Assembly (NCBI GenBank): GCA_023150555.1
Contig: JAKLKQ010000002.1
Location: 124,001-188,000, forward strand
Reading direction: 5' to 3'
Length of the DNA stretch: 64,000 bases
Source: Planctomycetota bacterium
Lineage (GTDB): Bacteria; Planctomycetota; SZUA-567; H5-PLA8
Position numbers and translations under genes: made by a program. The notes under the pieces were generated by a model, which was not told the DNA's origin, ran no database searches, and saw nothing but the letters and a program-made list of their open reading frames with translations. This document shows, piece by piece, positions 7,962 through 18,800 of this stretch. Position 1 is the stretch's first letter; every line of letters begins with the position of its first letter.

Positions 7962-8657
7962 ATGCCGATTCGTGCTCTTCTGCTGGCCCTGAGTCTGCCG
8001 GCCATGCTGTGGACTTTCGCGCAATCCGCGCAGGCGGCCAACACCAAGCAACGCCCGACCTTCACGCTGCCTCCGCCCAGTGCGCGCTATAAGCCGCTGC
8101 ATTCGGTCGATCCATGCTACGGACAAGGATCCTATCGAAGCATGTACTACAGGTGGGGCGGCAAATACGACAATGGAGAGATGCCCTGCGGCTATATAGG
8201 AGGCCGTGGCGGCGCCAAGGAGATGACGCATGAATCGGACAAAGGCCCCAACAAACCCTTCGAGAAGTACGCGCAGACGAATGGCGCGCCCAACTCCGAC
8301 CCGGTGATGGCGAAGTATACGGATGAGTACGTGCAGAAGTTGGAGGCCGAGGCCGCCAAGGCCGGCGGCAAGCTCGAGCGGGCCCAGAAGGCTTCCGGGA
8401 AGACCATCAACAGCCGCGACGACGTCACCATCACAAAAGCAGCCGATCTCCAGCCGATGACCGACGGGCTGGAGAAGACCGCCGAAGCCGCCGACCAAAT
8501 CGCGGCGAAACGCAGAGAGCGCAATCGCTGGAAGGCCGACTGGAACGACAAGACGCCCCAAAGCTACGGCGCGCCCTCCTGGGGGATGCGCGTCTATGCG
8601 GGCCGGCAAGCCGCCTCGGAAGGCGACGAGTACATCATCGTTCCACGCGAGGAGTAG
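7962..8657 (+). CDS. exported protein of unknown function
   Basis: Protein of 231 residues. The ATG at 7962 follows a GGAGG site and gives a clear signal peptide (MPIRALLLALSLPAMLWTFA, cut near QSAQA-ANT). The mature part starts with a Pro/Thr stretch, then SVDPCYGQGSYRSMYYRWGGKYDNGEMPCGYIGG with two cysteines and many aromatic residues, followed by a charged, probably helical region (YTDEYVQKLEAEAAKAGGKLERAQKASG). No family is recognised. The 3' end overlaps the convergent gene by 23 nt. Confidence 0.7.
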   Translation: MPIRALLLALSLPAMLWTFAQSAQAANTKQRPTFTLPPPSARYKPLHSVDPCYGQGSYRSMYYRWGGKYDNGEMPCGYIGGRGGAKEMTHESDKGPNKPFEKYAQTNGAPNSDPVMAKYTDEYVQKLEAEAAKAGGKLERAQKASGKTINSRDDVTITKAADLQPMTDGLEKTAEAADQIAAKRRERNRWKADWNDKTPQSYGAPSWGMRVYAGRQAASEGDEYIIVPREE

Positions 8658-10074
8658 GCGGGGCCACTTCGAATAATTCGCTCGCAGCCCACAACACGCC
8701 TTCCGTGTAAGGCTCGGCGTCCGGATGGTCCTCGGAGCGGGGGAAATCCGGTTGGCCAAGGTCGTGCGAAACCTTGCCGACCGCGTAACAGACGCCCAGG
8801 CGATAGGTCCCCGGCCTTTCGGGCATGGGCACGCGCAGGTTCCAGGACACTGGCCGGCCGGGCGCCACCTCACGCGCGGCGGTTGCAGATTCCGTCTCCT
8901 GCTCGGCGCACGACAAGGCTTCCTTCCACGACCCGTGGCAGGCCGGCCGACCGTCTTCGTCCAACACCACGAACCACGCGTACTTCGGCAAGGAACCTTC
9001 GAGCAGGAACCGCGATTCGCCTCCTTCGGGAACGGCGACCTTGACGGTAGCGCCAAGGAATCCGCCGGGCTCGGCGGTGTTCTGCGCCGCCGTTACGCTC
9101 AGGTCCAGGCATCCGTCGCTGGCGCCCAGGTCGTCGAAGTCCGGCAGCACCCACACCGAGGCCGGTGGCCCTTCCAACTCGGAAGACGCCGGCAGGTCGG
9201 CGTTCATCTCCAGCTTCAGCGGCTCTCGGCTCCCGGACGGCGCCAGAAGCGCCTTAGCCTCCAGTCCGGCGCTCAGCCAAAGTTCGTAGCGCCCAAAGCG
9301 GTACAGGTCGAGGTTCCAGTGCCAGTCGATATCGCACACGCGAGCGCCGTCTTTGACCTGCGTCCAGCGCAGCAGCGGGTTGCCAAACGTTTGTCCGCTG
9401 CAGAAACTCCGCCGTCCGCTCACGAACGTCTGAGTTACGGAAAGGCCGCGCGCGGCCCCCAGGCAGTCCAGCTTCATGCGGGCCGACATGCTCCGCCATC
9501 CGAAACGCTGCCAGCAATCCCCGCCGCGTACTTCCAGCCGCCCTTGGAGGCGCGGGCCGGCGCCGGGCGTTATCCAAGTCTCTGAAAACGGCTCCATGAC
9601 TGTCACCAGCCGTGCGCCGGTCCCGCGCACGCAGCGCTGCAGGGACTCGCGCCCCGCATGGTCGAAGCGCAGCAGCTTGTCGAAAGCCGCCAGCCGCGTG
9701 CCGTCCTCTTTGGCCATGCCGATTTCCTCCAGCAGGCTCTGCAACATCGCGGCCTCGTCGGCCGGCACGATCCCCGCCGCGTGCGCCAGATCGCGCAGCA
9801 TTCGGGTGCGCTCAAGGTCCTCGTCGCCAAGATACACCGCCATCTCCGGCCAGAAGCAATCGACCCACGGCGCCAGGGCCTCGGCGGCTTCCCGGCGCGT
9901 CCAAAACTCCTCGCAGCCCAGGTCCTCGAGCCAGCGTTCCACCTGCGCCTCGTCCGGCGGTTCCGGCGCAGCGCTTTCTTTTTCGGAGCAGACACAGGGA
10001 CCCGGCAGTAGTGCGGCAACCGCCAGCGGCGCCAGCAGGAAAAGGAGGGGCAAGGTGCGGGGTGTCGACCTCAT
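8635..10074 (-). CDS. exported protein of unknown function
   Basis: About 479 residues. The ATG at 10074 begins a good signal sequence (MRSTPRTLPLLFLLAPLAVA) ending in a short Cys-containing stretch (PGPCVCSEK); an in-frame ATG at 10110 would add 12 residues. The next ~120 residues are helical with LEDLGCEEFWTRREAAEALAPW, reminiscent of a single HEAT-like unit found in planctomycete secreted proteins. The C-terminal half looks beta-rich and contains several cysteines. No catalytic motif is recognised. It converges with the gene at 7962-8657. Confidence 0.68.
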   Translation of the reverse strand: MRSTPRTLPLLFLLAPLAVAALLPGPCVCSEKESAAPEPPDEAQVERWLEDLGCEEFWTRREAAEALAPWVDCFWPEMAVYLGDEDLERTRMLRDLAHAAGIVPADEAAMLQSLLEEIGMAKEDGTRLAAFDKLLRFDHAGRESLQRCVRGTGARLVTVMEPFSETWITPGAGPRLQGRLEVRGGDCWQRFGWRSMSARMKLDCLGAARGLSVTQTFVSGRRSFCSGQTFGNPLLRWTQVKDGARVCDIDWHWNLDLYRFGRYELWLSAGLEAKALLAPSGSREPLKLEMNADLPASSELEGPPASVWVLPDFDDLGASDGCLDLSVTAAQNTAEPGGFLGATVKVAVPEGGESRFLLEGSLPKYAWFVVLDEDGRPACHGSWKEALSCAEQETESATAAREVAPGRPVSWNLRVPMPERPGTYRLGVCYAVGKVSHDLGQPDFPRSEDHPDAEPYTEGVLWAASELFEVAPPTPRVER

Positions 10075-10137
10075 GCCGGTAACAACGCCGGCCGGCGGCC
10101 CAGAGTTCATCCTTTTTTGTGTAGAACCGCGGCCTCT

Positions 10138-11634
10138 TCAGGCCTTGCGCACCAGCGGCCGTTCGGCATCGCTGAAGGGCTCCCAACTTCCTGCCATCTG
10201 CCGCAGCACGGCCTCGTCGGCCTCGCTGGGGTCGCGGCCTTCGGCCGCGCGGCGGCGCACGCGTTCGACGAGTTCGTTCATCGGCACGTCGCAGTGGACG
10301 ATGCGCAGCGGCACGCCCAACTCCCTCGCGAGGTCCAGCACGGGCTTGCGGTGCGCGCGCCGGGTGTAGGTCGCGTCGAGCACCGCGGTCTGGCCGCCTT
10401 CGACGGCCGCGCGCGCGCAATCCAGCAGCCGCGCGTAGGTGCGCGCGCCCAGCTCCGGGCCGTAGCGTTCCAGCTTCGGCTCCATCGCGTGCAGGCGCTT
10501 GCGTTCGACGTCGCTGCGCACGCGCACGCCGCGTTCGGTGCAGGCGATCTTCAGCGCGACGGTGGACTTCCCGCTGCCCGGCAGCCCGGCCATCATCACC
10601 AGGCCCCCGCGCGTGAAGGCGAGGGACTCGGCGGCGAGTTTCAGGTACCGGTCGCGCACGGCTTCCTGGCGCGCGGCCTCGTCGCCGGGCACGCCCGGCG
10701 CGTGCAGGGTCAGCTGCGCGATCTTGGCGCGGACGTGCGCGCGGTAGGCAACGAAGAGCGGCCAGGCGCCCAACCCGCCGTAGTCGCCGGTCGCCTCCAG
10801 GTACGCGTTCAGGAAGCGCTGCGCACCGGCAAAGAGCCCGCGGTCCTCCAGGTCCATGTACAGGAAGGCGGCGTCGGAGAGCACGTCGATCCAGCGCAGG
10901 TCCTCGCTGAACTCGATGCCGTCGAACAACTGCGGGCGGCCTTCCCACAGGCAGATGTTGGCCAGATGCAGGTCGCCGTGGCACTCGCGCACCCGCCCTT
11001 CCCCGCCGCGGCGTTCCAGCAGCGGGGCTTCGGCGGCCAGGCGTTCGTCGAAGAGCCTGCGCAGCAGGCGTTCGCGCTCGGTGCCCGGCAGCGCCTTGAA
11101 GTTGTTCTCGATGGCTTTCGCCAGCCGTTGCGCATAGGTGCGCGCGCGTTCGCCTTGCGCCACCACCGAGTTCGCGTGCAACGCGGCGACCTGCGCGGCC
11201 AGTTCCTCGATGCGCGCGTCGGTCACCTGCCCATGGTCGGCGAGCCGGTCCAGGCGCTCGTTGTCGGCGAAGCGCCGCATGCGCACGGCGTACTCGAGCG
11301 TCCCGGCGGGCGTGGACGCTTCGCCGCCGTCGCGCGCGGCGAAGCGCCAGCCGGCGGGCGTCTTGCGCAGCACGGCGACGTCGAGGTACAGCGCGGGCGC
11401 GGTGCGCGCGTTCAGGCGCAGCTCTTCCTCGCAGAAGAATCGGCGCTTTTCGAGCGTCGAGAAGTCCACGAAGCCGTAGTCGACGGGTTTCTTGAGCTTG
11501 TAGGCGTATTCGCCGGCCAGCGCGACGACCGAGAGATGCGTGTGCAGGACGCGGATCTCATCCGCGGGATGCGGGTAGGCCGCGGGATCCTCGAGCGCCG
11601 CGAGCCAGGGCAGGTCGGGCGTGGGCGTCGCCAT
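10138..11634 (-). CDS. bifunctional aminoglycoside-phosphotransferase-like / P-loop kinase protein
   Basis: About 498 residues. The N-terminal two-thirds is an APH-fold domain with the catalytic loop HGDLHLANICL (near residue 219) and the metal-binding Asp in FDGIEFSEDLRWIDVLSDAAFL. The C-terminal third is an AAA_33-type P-loop kinase with Walker A MAGLPGSGKSTVAL and the downstream VLDATYTRRAHRK. This two-domain architecture is common in bacteria and annotated as an AAA family ATPase; its substrate is unknown. The ATG at 11634 has no ribosome site, but TACAAC lies exactly 6 nt upstream, suggesting leaderless translation. Confidence 0.85.
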   Translation of the reverse strand: MATPTPDLPWLAALEDPAAYPHPADEIRVLHTHLSVVALAGEYAYKLKKPVDYGFVDFSTLEKRRFFCEEELRLNARTAPALYLDVAVLRKTPAGWRFAARDGGEASTPAGTLEYAVRMRRFADNERLDRLADHGQVTDARIEELAAQVAALHANSVVAQGERARTYAQRLAKAIENNFKALPGTERERLLRRLFDERLAAEAPLLERRGGEGRVRECHGDLHLANICLWEGRPQLFDGIEFSEDLRWIDVLSDAAFLYMDLEDRGLFAGAQRFLNAYLEATGDYGGLGAWPLFVAYRAHVRAKIAQLTLHAPGVPGDEAARQEAVRDRYLKLAAESLAFTRGGLVMMAGLPGSGKSTVALKIACTERGVRVRSDVERKRLHAMEPKLERYGPELGARTYARLLDCARAAVEGGQTAVLDATYTRRAHRKPVLDLARELGVPLRIVHCDVPMNELVERVRRRAAEGRDPSEADEAVLRQMAGSWEPFSDAERPLVRKA

Positions 11635-11640
11635 GCATGG

Positions 11641-11646
11641 GTTGTA
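11641..11646 (-). promoter_or_regulatory. -10-like hexamer, leaderless arrangement
   Basis: TACAAC on the minus strand, six nt before the ATG at 11634, the same spacing as at 7872-7877 and 13141-13146. Confidence 0.4.
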
Positions 11647-11681
11647 GCACTTCGGCGGCAAAAGCCAAACCGCTGAACTTT

Positions 11682-11797
11682 TTAACCACAGAGGTCACAG
11701 AGAACCCAGAGGAAGGGATCTGTTTCTGGTTTCTGGTTGAGGGGAGCAGGCCGTTTGCCCTTTGCCGTTCCTCGCCCCTCGCCCCTCTCCCCTGACC
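11682..11797. repeat. cluster of four quasi-tandem intergenic repeat words
   Basis: Between two minus-strand genes four different short words recur in sequence: AACCACAGAGGTCACAGAGAACCCAGAG (CACAGAG type), TTTCTGGTTTCTGG, TTTGCCCTTTGCCG, and CTCGCCCCTCGCCCCTCTCCCC. The last, read on the minus strand, is GGGGAGAGGGGCGAGGGGCGAGG just past the stop of the gene at 11805-12896. Confidence 0.7.
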
Positions 11798-11804
11798 GCT
11801 GGCG

Positions 11805-12896
11805 TTACCGTCCTTCCAGCCCAGAGCCGCCTTCTTGGAACATGGGCAGGTAGCGGTAGGGCAGTTCCAGGCACATCACGCTCAGCGCAGTGAAGACGCC
11901 GCCGTAGGGGTCGTCCCAGCTGCCGTCGGGGTGCTGGCGCGAGATCAGGTCCTTGATCATTCCGGGGTACCACTTTTTCCATTCCTCGCCGCCGTGCTGG
12001 AAGATGGCCAGCGACGAGTAGAAGCACGTGTACGCGAAGAAGCTCCAGGCCAGGCCCATGTTGCGGTTGGCGGCGCCCTGCCCGAAGGGGCAGCTGTCCA
12101 TCAGGTTCCTGATGCCCTTGGCGTACTTGGCGTGGTCCTGCATGCCCATCGCGCCGATCATGTACATCCCGGCGCCGGTGGTCGCGCACGAGCCCCGGCC
12201 CGACGCGCGCGCATGCCAGTTGTACGCGTACCAGCCTTCGTTGTTGGTCATCTCGAGCAGGTACTTCTTGGACTTCTCGACGACTTTCTTGTGGACCGAG
12301 ACGCCGCACGATTCGGCCGCGCGCAGCGCCGTGATCTGCATGATGGCCACCGCGCCCGAACCGTCGTCGCCGGCGTTGGGGTCGGGGCCGCTGTTCCAGC
12401 CGCCGAAGCTGTTCTGCGCGTTCTCGATCAGGCGCACCGCGCTCGAGAGCGCGGCGTGGATCTTCGCGCCCAGATCCGGGTCACGCACCATGCCGTAGAC
12501 CTGCGCGAGGAACTGCGTCGCGTAGCCGTGCCCGTACATGCCGGAGGCGCCGTACGCGCCGCCTTCGGAGATGTAGCCGCCCTTGGCCTGGGCCTTGATG
12601 AGGTAGTCCAGCGCCTTGCGGATGTTCTCGGCGTACTTGCCTTCGTGCGGTGTGCTGCCCGACGCCAGCCAGGCCATCCCGGCCAGGCCGGTGGCGGCCA
12701 CCGAGTACTGCGATTTCAGTTCGCCGCCGCGGCCCTGCTGCTTGGCCAGCCAGTCGCAGGCCTTGCGGATGGCCTCGTCGGTCTTGCTCGAGATCTCTGG
12801 CGGAAGGACCTTGCCGCTGTCGCTCTCCACGGCCTCTTCGGCGCCCAGCGCCACCGCCGCGCACACGATGCCCACCGCCAGCCAGCGAACGTTCAT
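11805..12896 (-). CDS. exported prenyltransferase/squalene-oxidase-repeat protein
   Basis: The ATG at 12896 follows a GGAG site and gives a signal peptide (MNVRWLAVGIVCAAVALG-AEE); 363 residues. The mature part is an alpha/alpha-toroid built from repeats such as AIRKACDWLAKQQGRGG, IRKALDYLIKAQAKGGYI, SFGGWNSGPDP, VEKSKKYLLEMTNNEGWYAY, and a final DLISRQHPDGSWDDPYGGVFTALSVMCLELPYRYLPM, the QW-like motif of squalene-cyclase-type repeats. Such exported proteins are abundant in Planctomycetes; they are not cyclases and their role is unknown. The spaced DPNAGDDGSGAVAIMQI stretch is typical of the group. Confidence 0.85.
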   Translation of the reverse strand: MNVRWLAVGIVCAAVALGAEEAVESDSGKVLPPEISSKTDEAIRKACDWLAKQQGRGGELKSQYSVAATGLAGMAWLASGSTPHEGKYAENIRKALDYLIKAQAKGGYISEGGAYGASGMYGHGYATQFLAQVYGMVRDPDLGAKIHAALSSAVRLIENAQNSFGGWNSGPDPNAGDDGSGAVAIMQITALRAAESCGVSVHKKVVEKSKKYLLEMTNNEGWYAYNWHARASGRGSCATTGAGMYMIGAMGMQDHAKYAKGIRNLMDSCPFGQGAANRNMGLAWSFFAYTCFYSSLAIFQHGGEEWKKWYPGMIKDLISRQHPDGSWDDPYGGVFTALSVMCLELPYRYLPMFQEGGSGLEGR

Positions 12897-13140
12897 GAAT
12901 CTGCTCCGCTCCATGCCGTCTTGTTGAGCGTATAGACAAACTAAACCGGATTTCGTTCTCTCGATCTTACGTATTATGAGGCCCTTGCTTCCGGAATCAC
13001 TCAGTAAATTCTTCGCAAATCGCGGTTCCCGCGGCATTTGCAGCCCTGCCCATCGCCATGATCACGATGTGCATTCCCCCGCTTCCGGCGTCATAAATCC
13101 TGCCCCGGCCACGTCCTATCATCAAGACTTGGCCTGCGGG

Positions 13141-13146
13141 TACAAT
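13141..13146 (+). promoter_or_regulatory. -10 box, leaderless arrangement
   Basis: TACAAT, six nt before the ATG at 13153; no Shine-Dalgarno sequence is present and no clear -35 box. Confidence 0.45.
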
Positions 13147-13152
13147 GCCGCC

Positions 13153-14709
13153 ATGCAATTCGCGATGCGCCTCCTTATAGTGCTGCTGGCCTGCGCCGCC
13201 GGCCTGAACGCCCGCGCCGGCGATGCCCCCTCGGATACGGCCGCGCCGGCGACGCCCGACGAACGCCTCAAGGTCCTCAGCCTCTCGAAGGGCCTGCGCG
13301 ACGAGGACCTCGCGAAGGTCAAGGCTGCCGTCGACGGGCTGGTGGCCGTCGGCACGCCGCTGGCGGCGCAGTACCTCGCGCAACTCTACAGCACCGGCGA
13401 CGCCGAACGCCGCGTGCTGGCGCTCGAAGCCCTCGCCAAGATCAAGCTCGCCGCGCAGCCCTGCGAGCAGCTCTTCCAGGCCTCGCTCGAGGAACCCCTG
13501 CTGGGCGTGCGGCGCAAGGCCGCCGACGCGCTGGTCTTCCAACTCGGGCGCAACGAGGCGGCTAAGCGCTACATCGCGTTCCTGGAAAAGTTCGATCCGC
13601 GGTCCTTGAGCTTTCACCTGCGCGCCGTGCAGCAGCTCGCGCACGCCGGCGGCGAGCCCGCGCCCGCGTTCCTGAAGAAGCTATTGAACCACCAGCAGCC
13701 GGAAATCGCCGCGGCCGCAGCCGAGGCCCTGGCCGTCTACGGCGATGTAAAGCAGGCGCCCGCGCTGATCGAGAAGATCTCCGGCGCGGATAAGGAACTC
13801 AAGCCGGCCCTCGCCGACGCGCTGAAGCACCTGACCGGCGAGAACCACGGCGCGGACCTGGTCGCGTGGGAAGCCTGGAACGAAGACTTCAAAGCCGGGC
13901 GCAAGGGCGGCATGGGCACCGACAGCGCCGACTCGCTGGCCAAGAGCGAGGACTACAAGCCGGACTACGTCGACGCGTACAAGGTGCCGGCCGACGAATG
14001 CGCGGTGGACTTCGTCGTCGTCTTCGACACGACCAAGAGCCTGCTGCACATCTGGCCCGAAGCCAGCGCCGCGATCGACGCCGTGCTGCGCGAACTCGCG
14101 CAGCGTTCGCCCAGCCTGCGCATGGCCGCCGTGCGCTACCGCGCGGACTCCATCGAGAACACGCTGAACTACCTGATCCAGCCGCTGCCCTTCACGCGCG
14201 ACGCGCAGAAGGTCCGCGATTTCGTGACGGACGCGACCTTCGGCGGCGGCTCGGGCGGGCTGCACCGCGGCCTGGAGCACGCCATCCAGCACCTCGCCTG
14301 GCGCAGCGACGCGCGCAAGGCCGTGCTCGTCGTCGGCGATGTCACGCCCCTGGGCGACGGCCTGAAGCGCGCCGCGCGCACCATCCGCGAAGGATGGACC
14401 CAGGACCGCATCCAGTTCAACATGCTCTACATCCGTTCGCTGCACGGCGAGGAACACATCAAGACCTACCGCGAACTGGCCAAGCTCGGCGGCGGGCGCT
14501 TCTACGAATACAACAAGGCCTGGCGCCACCTCGTCGACCTGAGCCTCGAGAAGTTCGACCCCAAGGTGGCCGAGCAGCCCGGCGACACGTTCAAGAAGTG
14601 GCTGACGCCCGTGGAGCCGCCCGCGCCGCTGCCGGGCCGCGCCCCCGCGCCGGCCGCGCCCAAGGAAGCCGCGCCGGAAGCGCAGCCGAAGAAGGAGGAA
14701 ACGAGGTGA
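13153..14709 (+). CDS. exported HEAT-repeat and von Willebrand A domain protein
   Basis: Protein of 518 residues with a signal peptide (MQFAMRLLIVLLACAAGLNA). Residues ~30-230 are HEAT-like alpha repeats (AERRVLALEALAKIKLA, LGVRRKAADALVFQLG, PEIAAAAAEALAVYGD). A VWA-like domain starts at ECAVDFVVVFDTTKSLLHIW near 278; the MIDAS DxSxS is changed to DTTKS, so metal binding is doubtful. A Pro/Ala-rich tail ends the protein. TACAAT 6 nt before the ATG suggests leaderless expression. The stop overlaps the next start (GTGA), so the two genes are translationally coupled. Confidence 0.85.
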   Translation: MQFAMRLLIVLLACAAGLNARAGDAPSDTAAPATPDERLKVLSLSKGLRDEDLAKVKAAVDGLVAVGTPLAAQYLAQLYSTGDAERRVLALEALAKIKLAAQPCEQLFQASLEEPLLGVRRKAADALVFQLGRNEAAKRYIAFLEKFDPRSLSFHLRAVQQLAHAGGEPAPAFLKKLLNHQQPEIAAAAAEALAVYGDVKQAPALIEKISGADKELKPALADALKHLTGENHGADLVAWEAWNEDFKAGRKGGMGTDSADSLAKSEDYKPDYVDAYKVPADECAVDFVVVFDTTKSLLHIWPEASAAIDAVLRELAQRSPSLRMAAVRYRADSIENTLNYLIQPLPFTRDAQKVRDFVTDATFGGGSGGLHRGLEHAIQHLAWRSDARKAVLVVGDVTPLGDGLKRAARTIREGWTQDRIQFNMLYIRSLHGEEHIKTYRELAKLGGGRFYEYNKAWRHLVDLSLEKFDPKVAEQPGDTFKKWLTPVEPPAPLPGRAPAPAAPKEAAPEAQPKKEETR

Positions 14710-15818
14710 CGCGCCGCCACTTCGCCGCCGGCCTCGCGTTCGCCGTCGCCCTGCTCGCGGTCGGACAACCTGCAGCGGCGGAGAAGTCCGAGGCGCAAGG
14801 CACGCTCGCACTCGCGATCCAGGACACCCACCAGACGCCCATCGCCTCCGCGGATATCAAGGCCGTGCGCATCGCCGACAGCAAGACGATCGAAGCGAAG
14901 TCCGACGGCTCCGGCGCCTGCAAGCTCGTCCTGCCCGTAGGCACCTACTGCCTGACCGTGCGCGCGCCCAAATGCCGCCCGGACTTCACCGGCGGCGTGG
15001 TAGTGCGCGCCGACTCCGTCTTCCCCGTCAAGTTCACGCTCTACCCCGGCGATCCGGACGAGAAGCTGCCGCACGAGAAGACGCCGCAGGTACGCGCCGA
15101 CGAACTGGCCAAGTTCCAGGCCGCGAAAGGCAAGGAGGAACAGACCACCGCCGCCACCGTAGTCACCGCCGCGTACGCGGGCCTCGACGAGGCCTGCAAG
15201 GCGTGCAAGATCGAGCGCACCAACGGCGGCCCCGCCGCGCGCGCCGACCACACCGCCGTCGCGATGGAGCTGCTCCAGAACCGGGACTTCGCCGGCGCGC
15301 TCACGAAGCTCAAGCAGGCGCTCGGCGAGGATCCCAGCGACCCGGAGGCCTGGTTCAACTGCGGCGTGCTCTTTCTGCACCAGCGCCAGTCGGGCCCGTC
15401 GGCCGTATGCATGCGCACCGCCATCGGCCTGTGCGGCGGCGGCGGCAAGGCCGTCTACCACTCTCACCTGGGCCGTGCGCTGGGCGCGCAGGGCGACCTC
15501 GCCGGCGCGGAGAAGTGCTTCAAGGCCGCGGCGATCCTCGATCCGGACAACGAAGCGCAGTACACCTACGACACCGCCATCGCGTACCACAGCGCACAGA
15601 GCCACGCCAAGGCCGCCGAACTCTTCAAAAAGGCCATCGATCTGAAGTACTGCCGCGCCGAGGCCGTCTTCGGTTACGCCAACGCGCTGGAGATGCTGGG
15701 GCGCAAGAACGAGGCGCTCGCGCAGTACCGCCTCTTCATGAAACAGAGCAAGGACGATCCGGAGCTGGCCGACTACCGCGCATCCACCGAGCAGAAGATC
15801 GCGCGGCTGAGCAAATAG
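14706..15818 (+). CDS. exported TPR protein with carboxypeptidase-regulatory-like domain
   Basis: Protein of 370 residues starting at a GTG that overlaps the previous stop and is preceded by AGGAGG. The signal sequence is HFAAGLAFAVALLAVGQPAAA. Residues ~32-115 look like a carboxypeptidase-regulatory (SpaA/CarboxypepD_reg-like) beta-sandwich (GTLALAIQDTHQTPIASADI...GACKLVLPVGTYCLTVRAP). From ~175 onward there are TPR units (ALTKLKQALGEDPSDPEAWFNCGVLFL; YHSHLGRALGAQGDLAGAEKCFKAAAILDPDN; AAELFKKAIDLKYCRAEAVFGYANALEMLGRKNEALAQY). Probably partners the VWA protein upstream at the cell envelope. Confidence 0.83.
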   Translation: MTRRHFAAGLAFAVALLAVGQPAAAEKSEAQGTLALAIQDTHQTPIASADIKAVRIADSKTIEAKSDGSGACKLVLPVGTYCLTVRAPKCRPDFTGGVVVRADSVFPVKFTLYPGDPDEKLPHEKTPQVRADELAKFQAAKGKEEQTTAATVVTAAYAGLDEACKACKIERTNGGPAARADHTAVAMELLQNRDFAGALTKLKQALGEDPSDPEAWFNCGVLFLHQRQSGPSAVCMRTAIGLCGGGGKAVYHSHLGRALGAQGDLAGAEKCFKAAAILDPDNEAQYTYDTAIAYHSAQSHAKAAELFKKAIDLKYCRAEAVFGYANALEMLGRKNEALAQYRLFMKQSKDDPELADYRASTEQKIARLSK

Positions 15819-15875
15819 CGCCGCCCCTGCCGTTCACGCCTTTGACTCCGCCTTGAAAAGCGTTATCCCAAAGTT

Positions 15876-18671
<2,796 letters not shown>

Positions 18672-18800
18672 TAGATTGCAGATTATAGATGAGAGATAAA
18701 AGATGGCCGTTAGGGCCGAGCGCCGAACAGGCGGCATCACGCATCTCTCGTCCCTCATCTCTCATCTATTATCTATTGTCTCTACTCTCACCCCTGCTCT

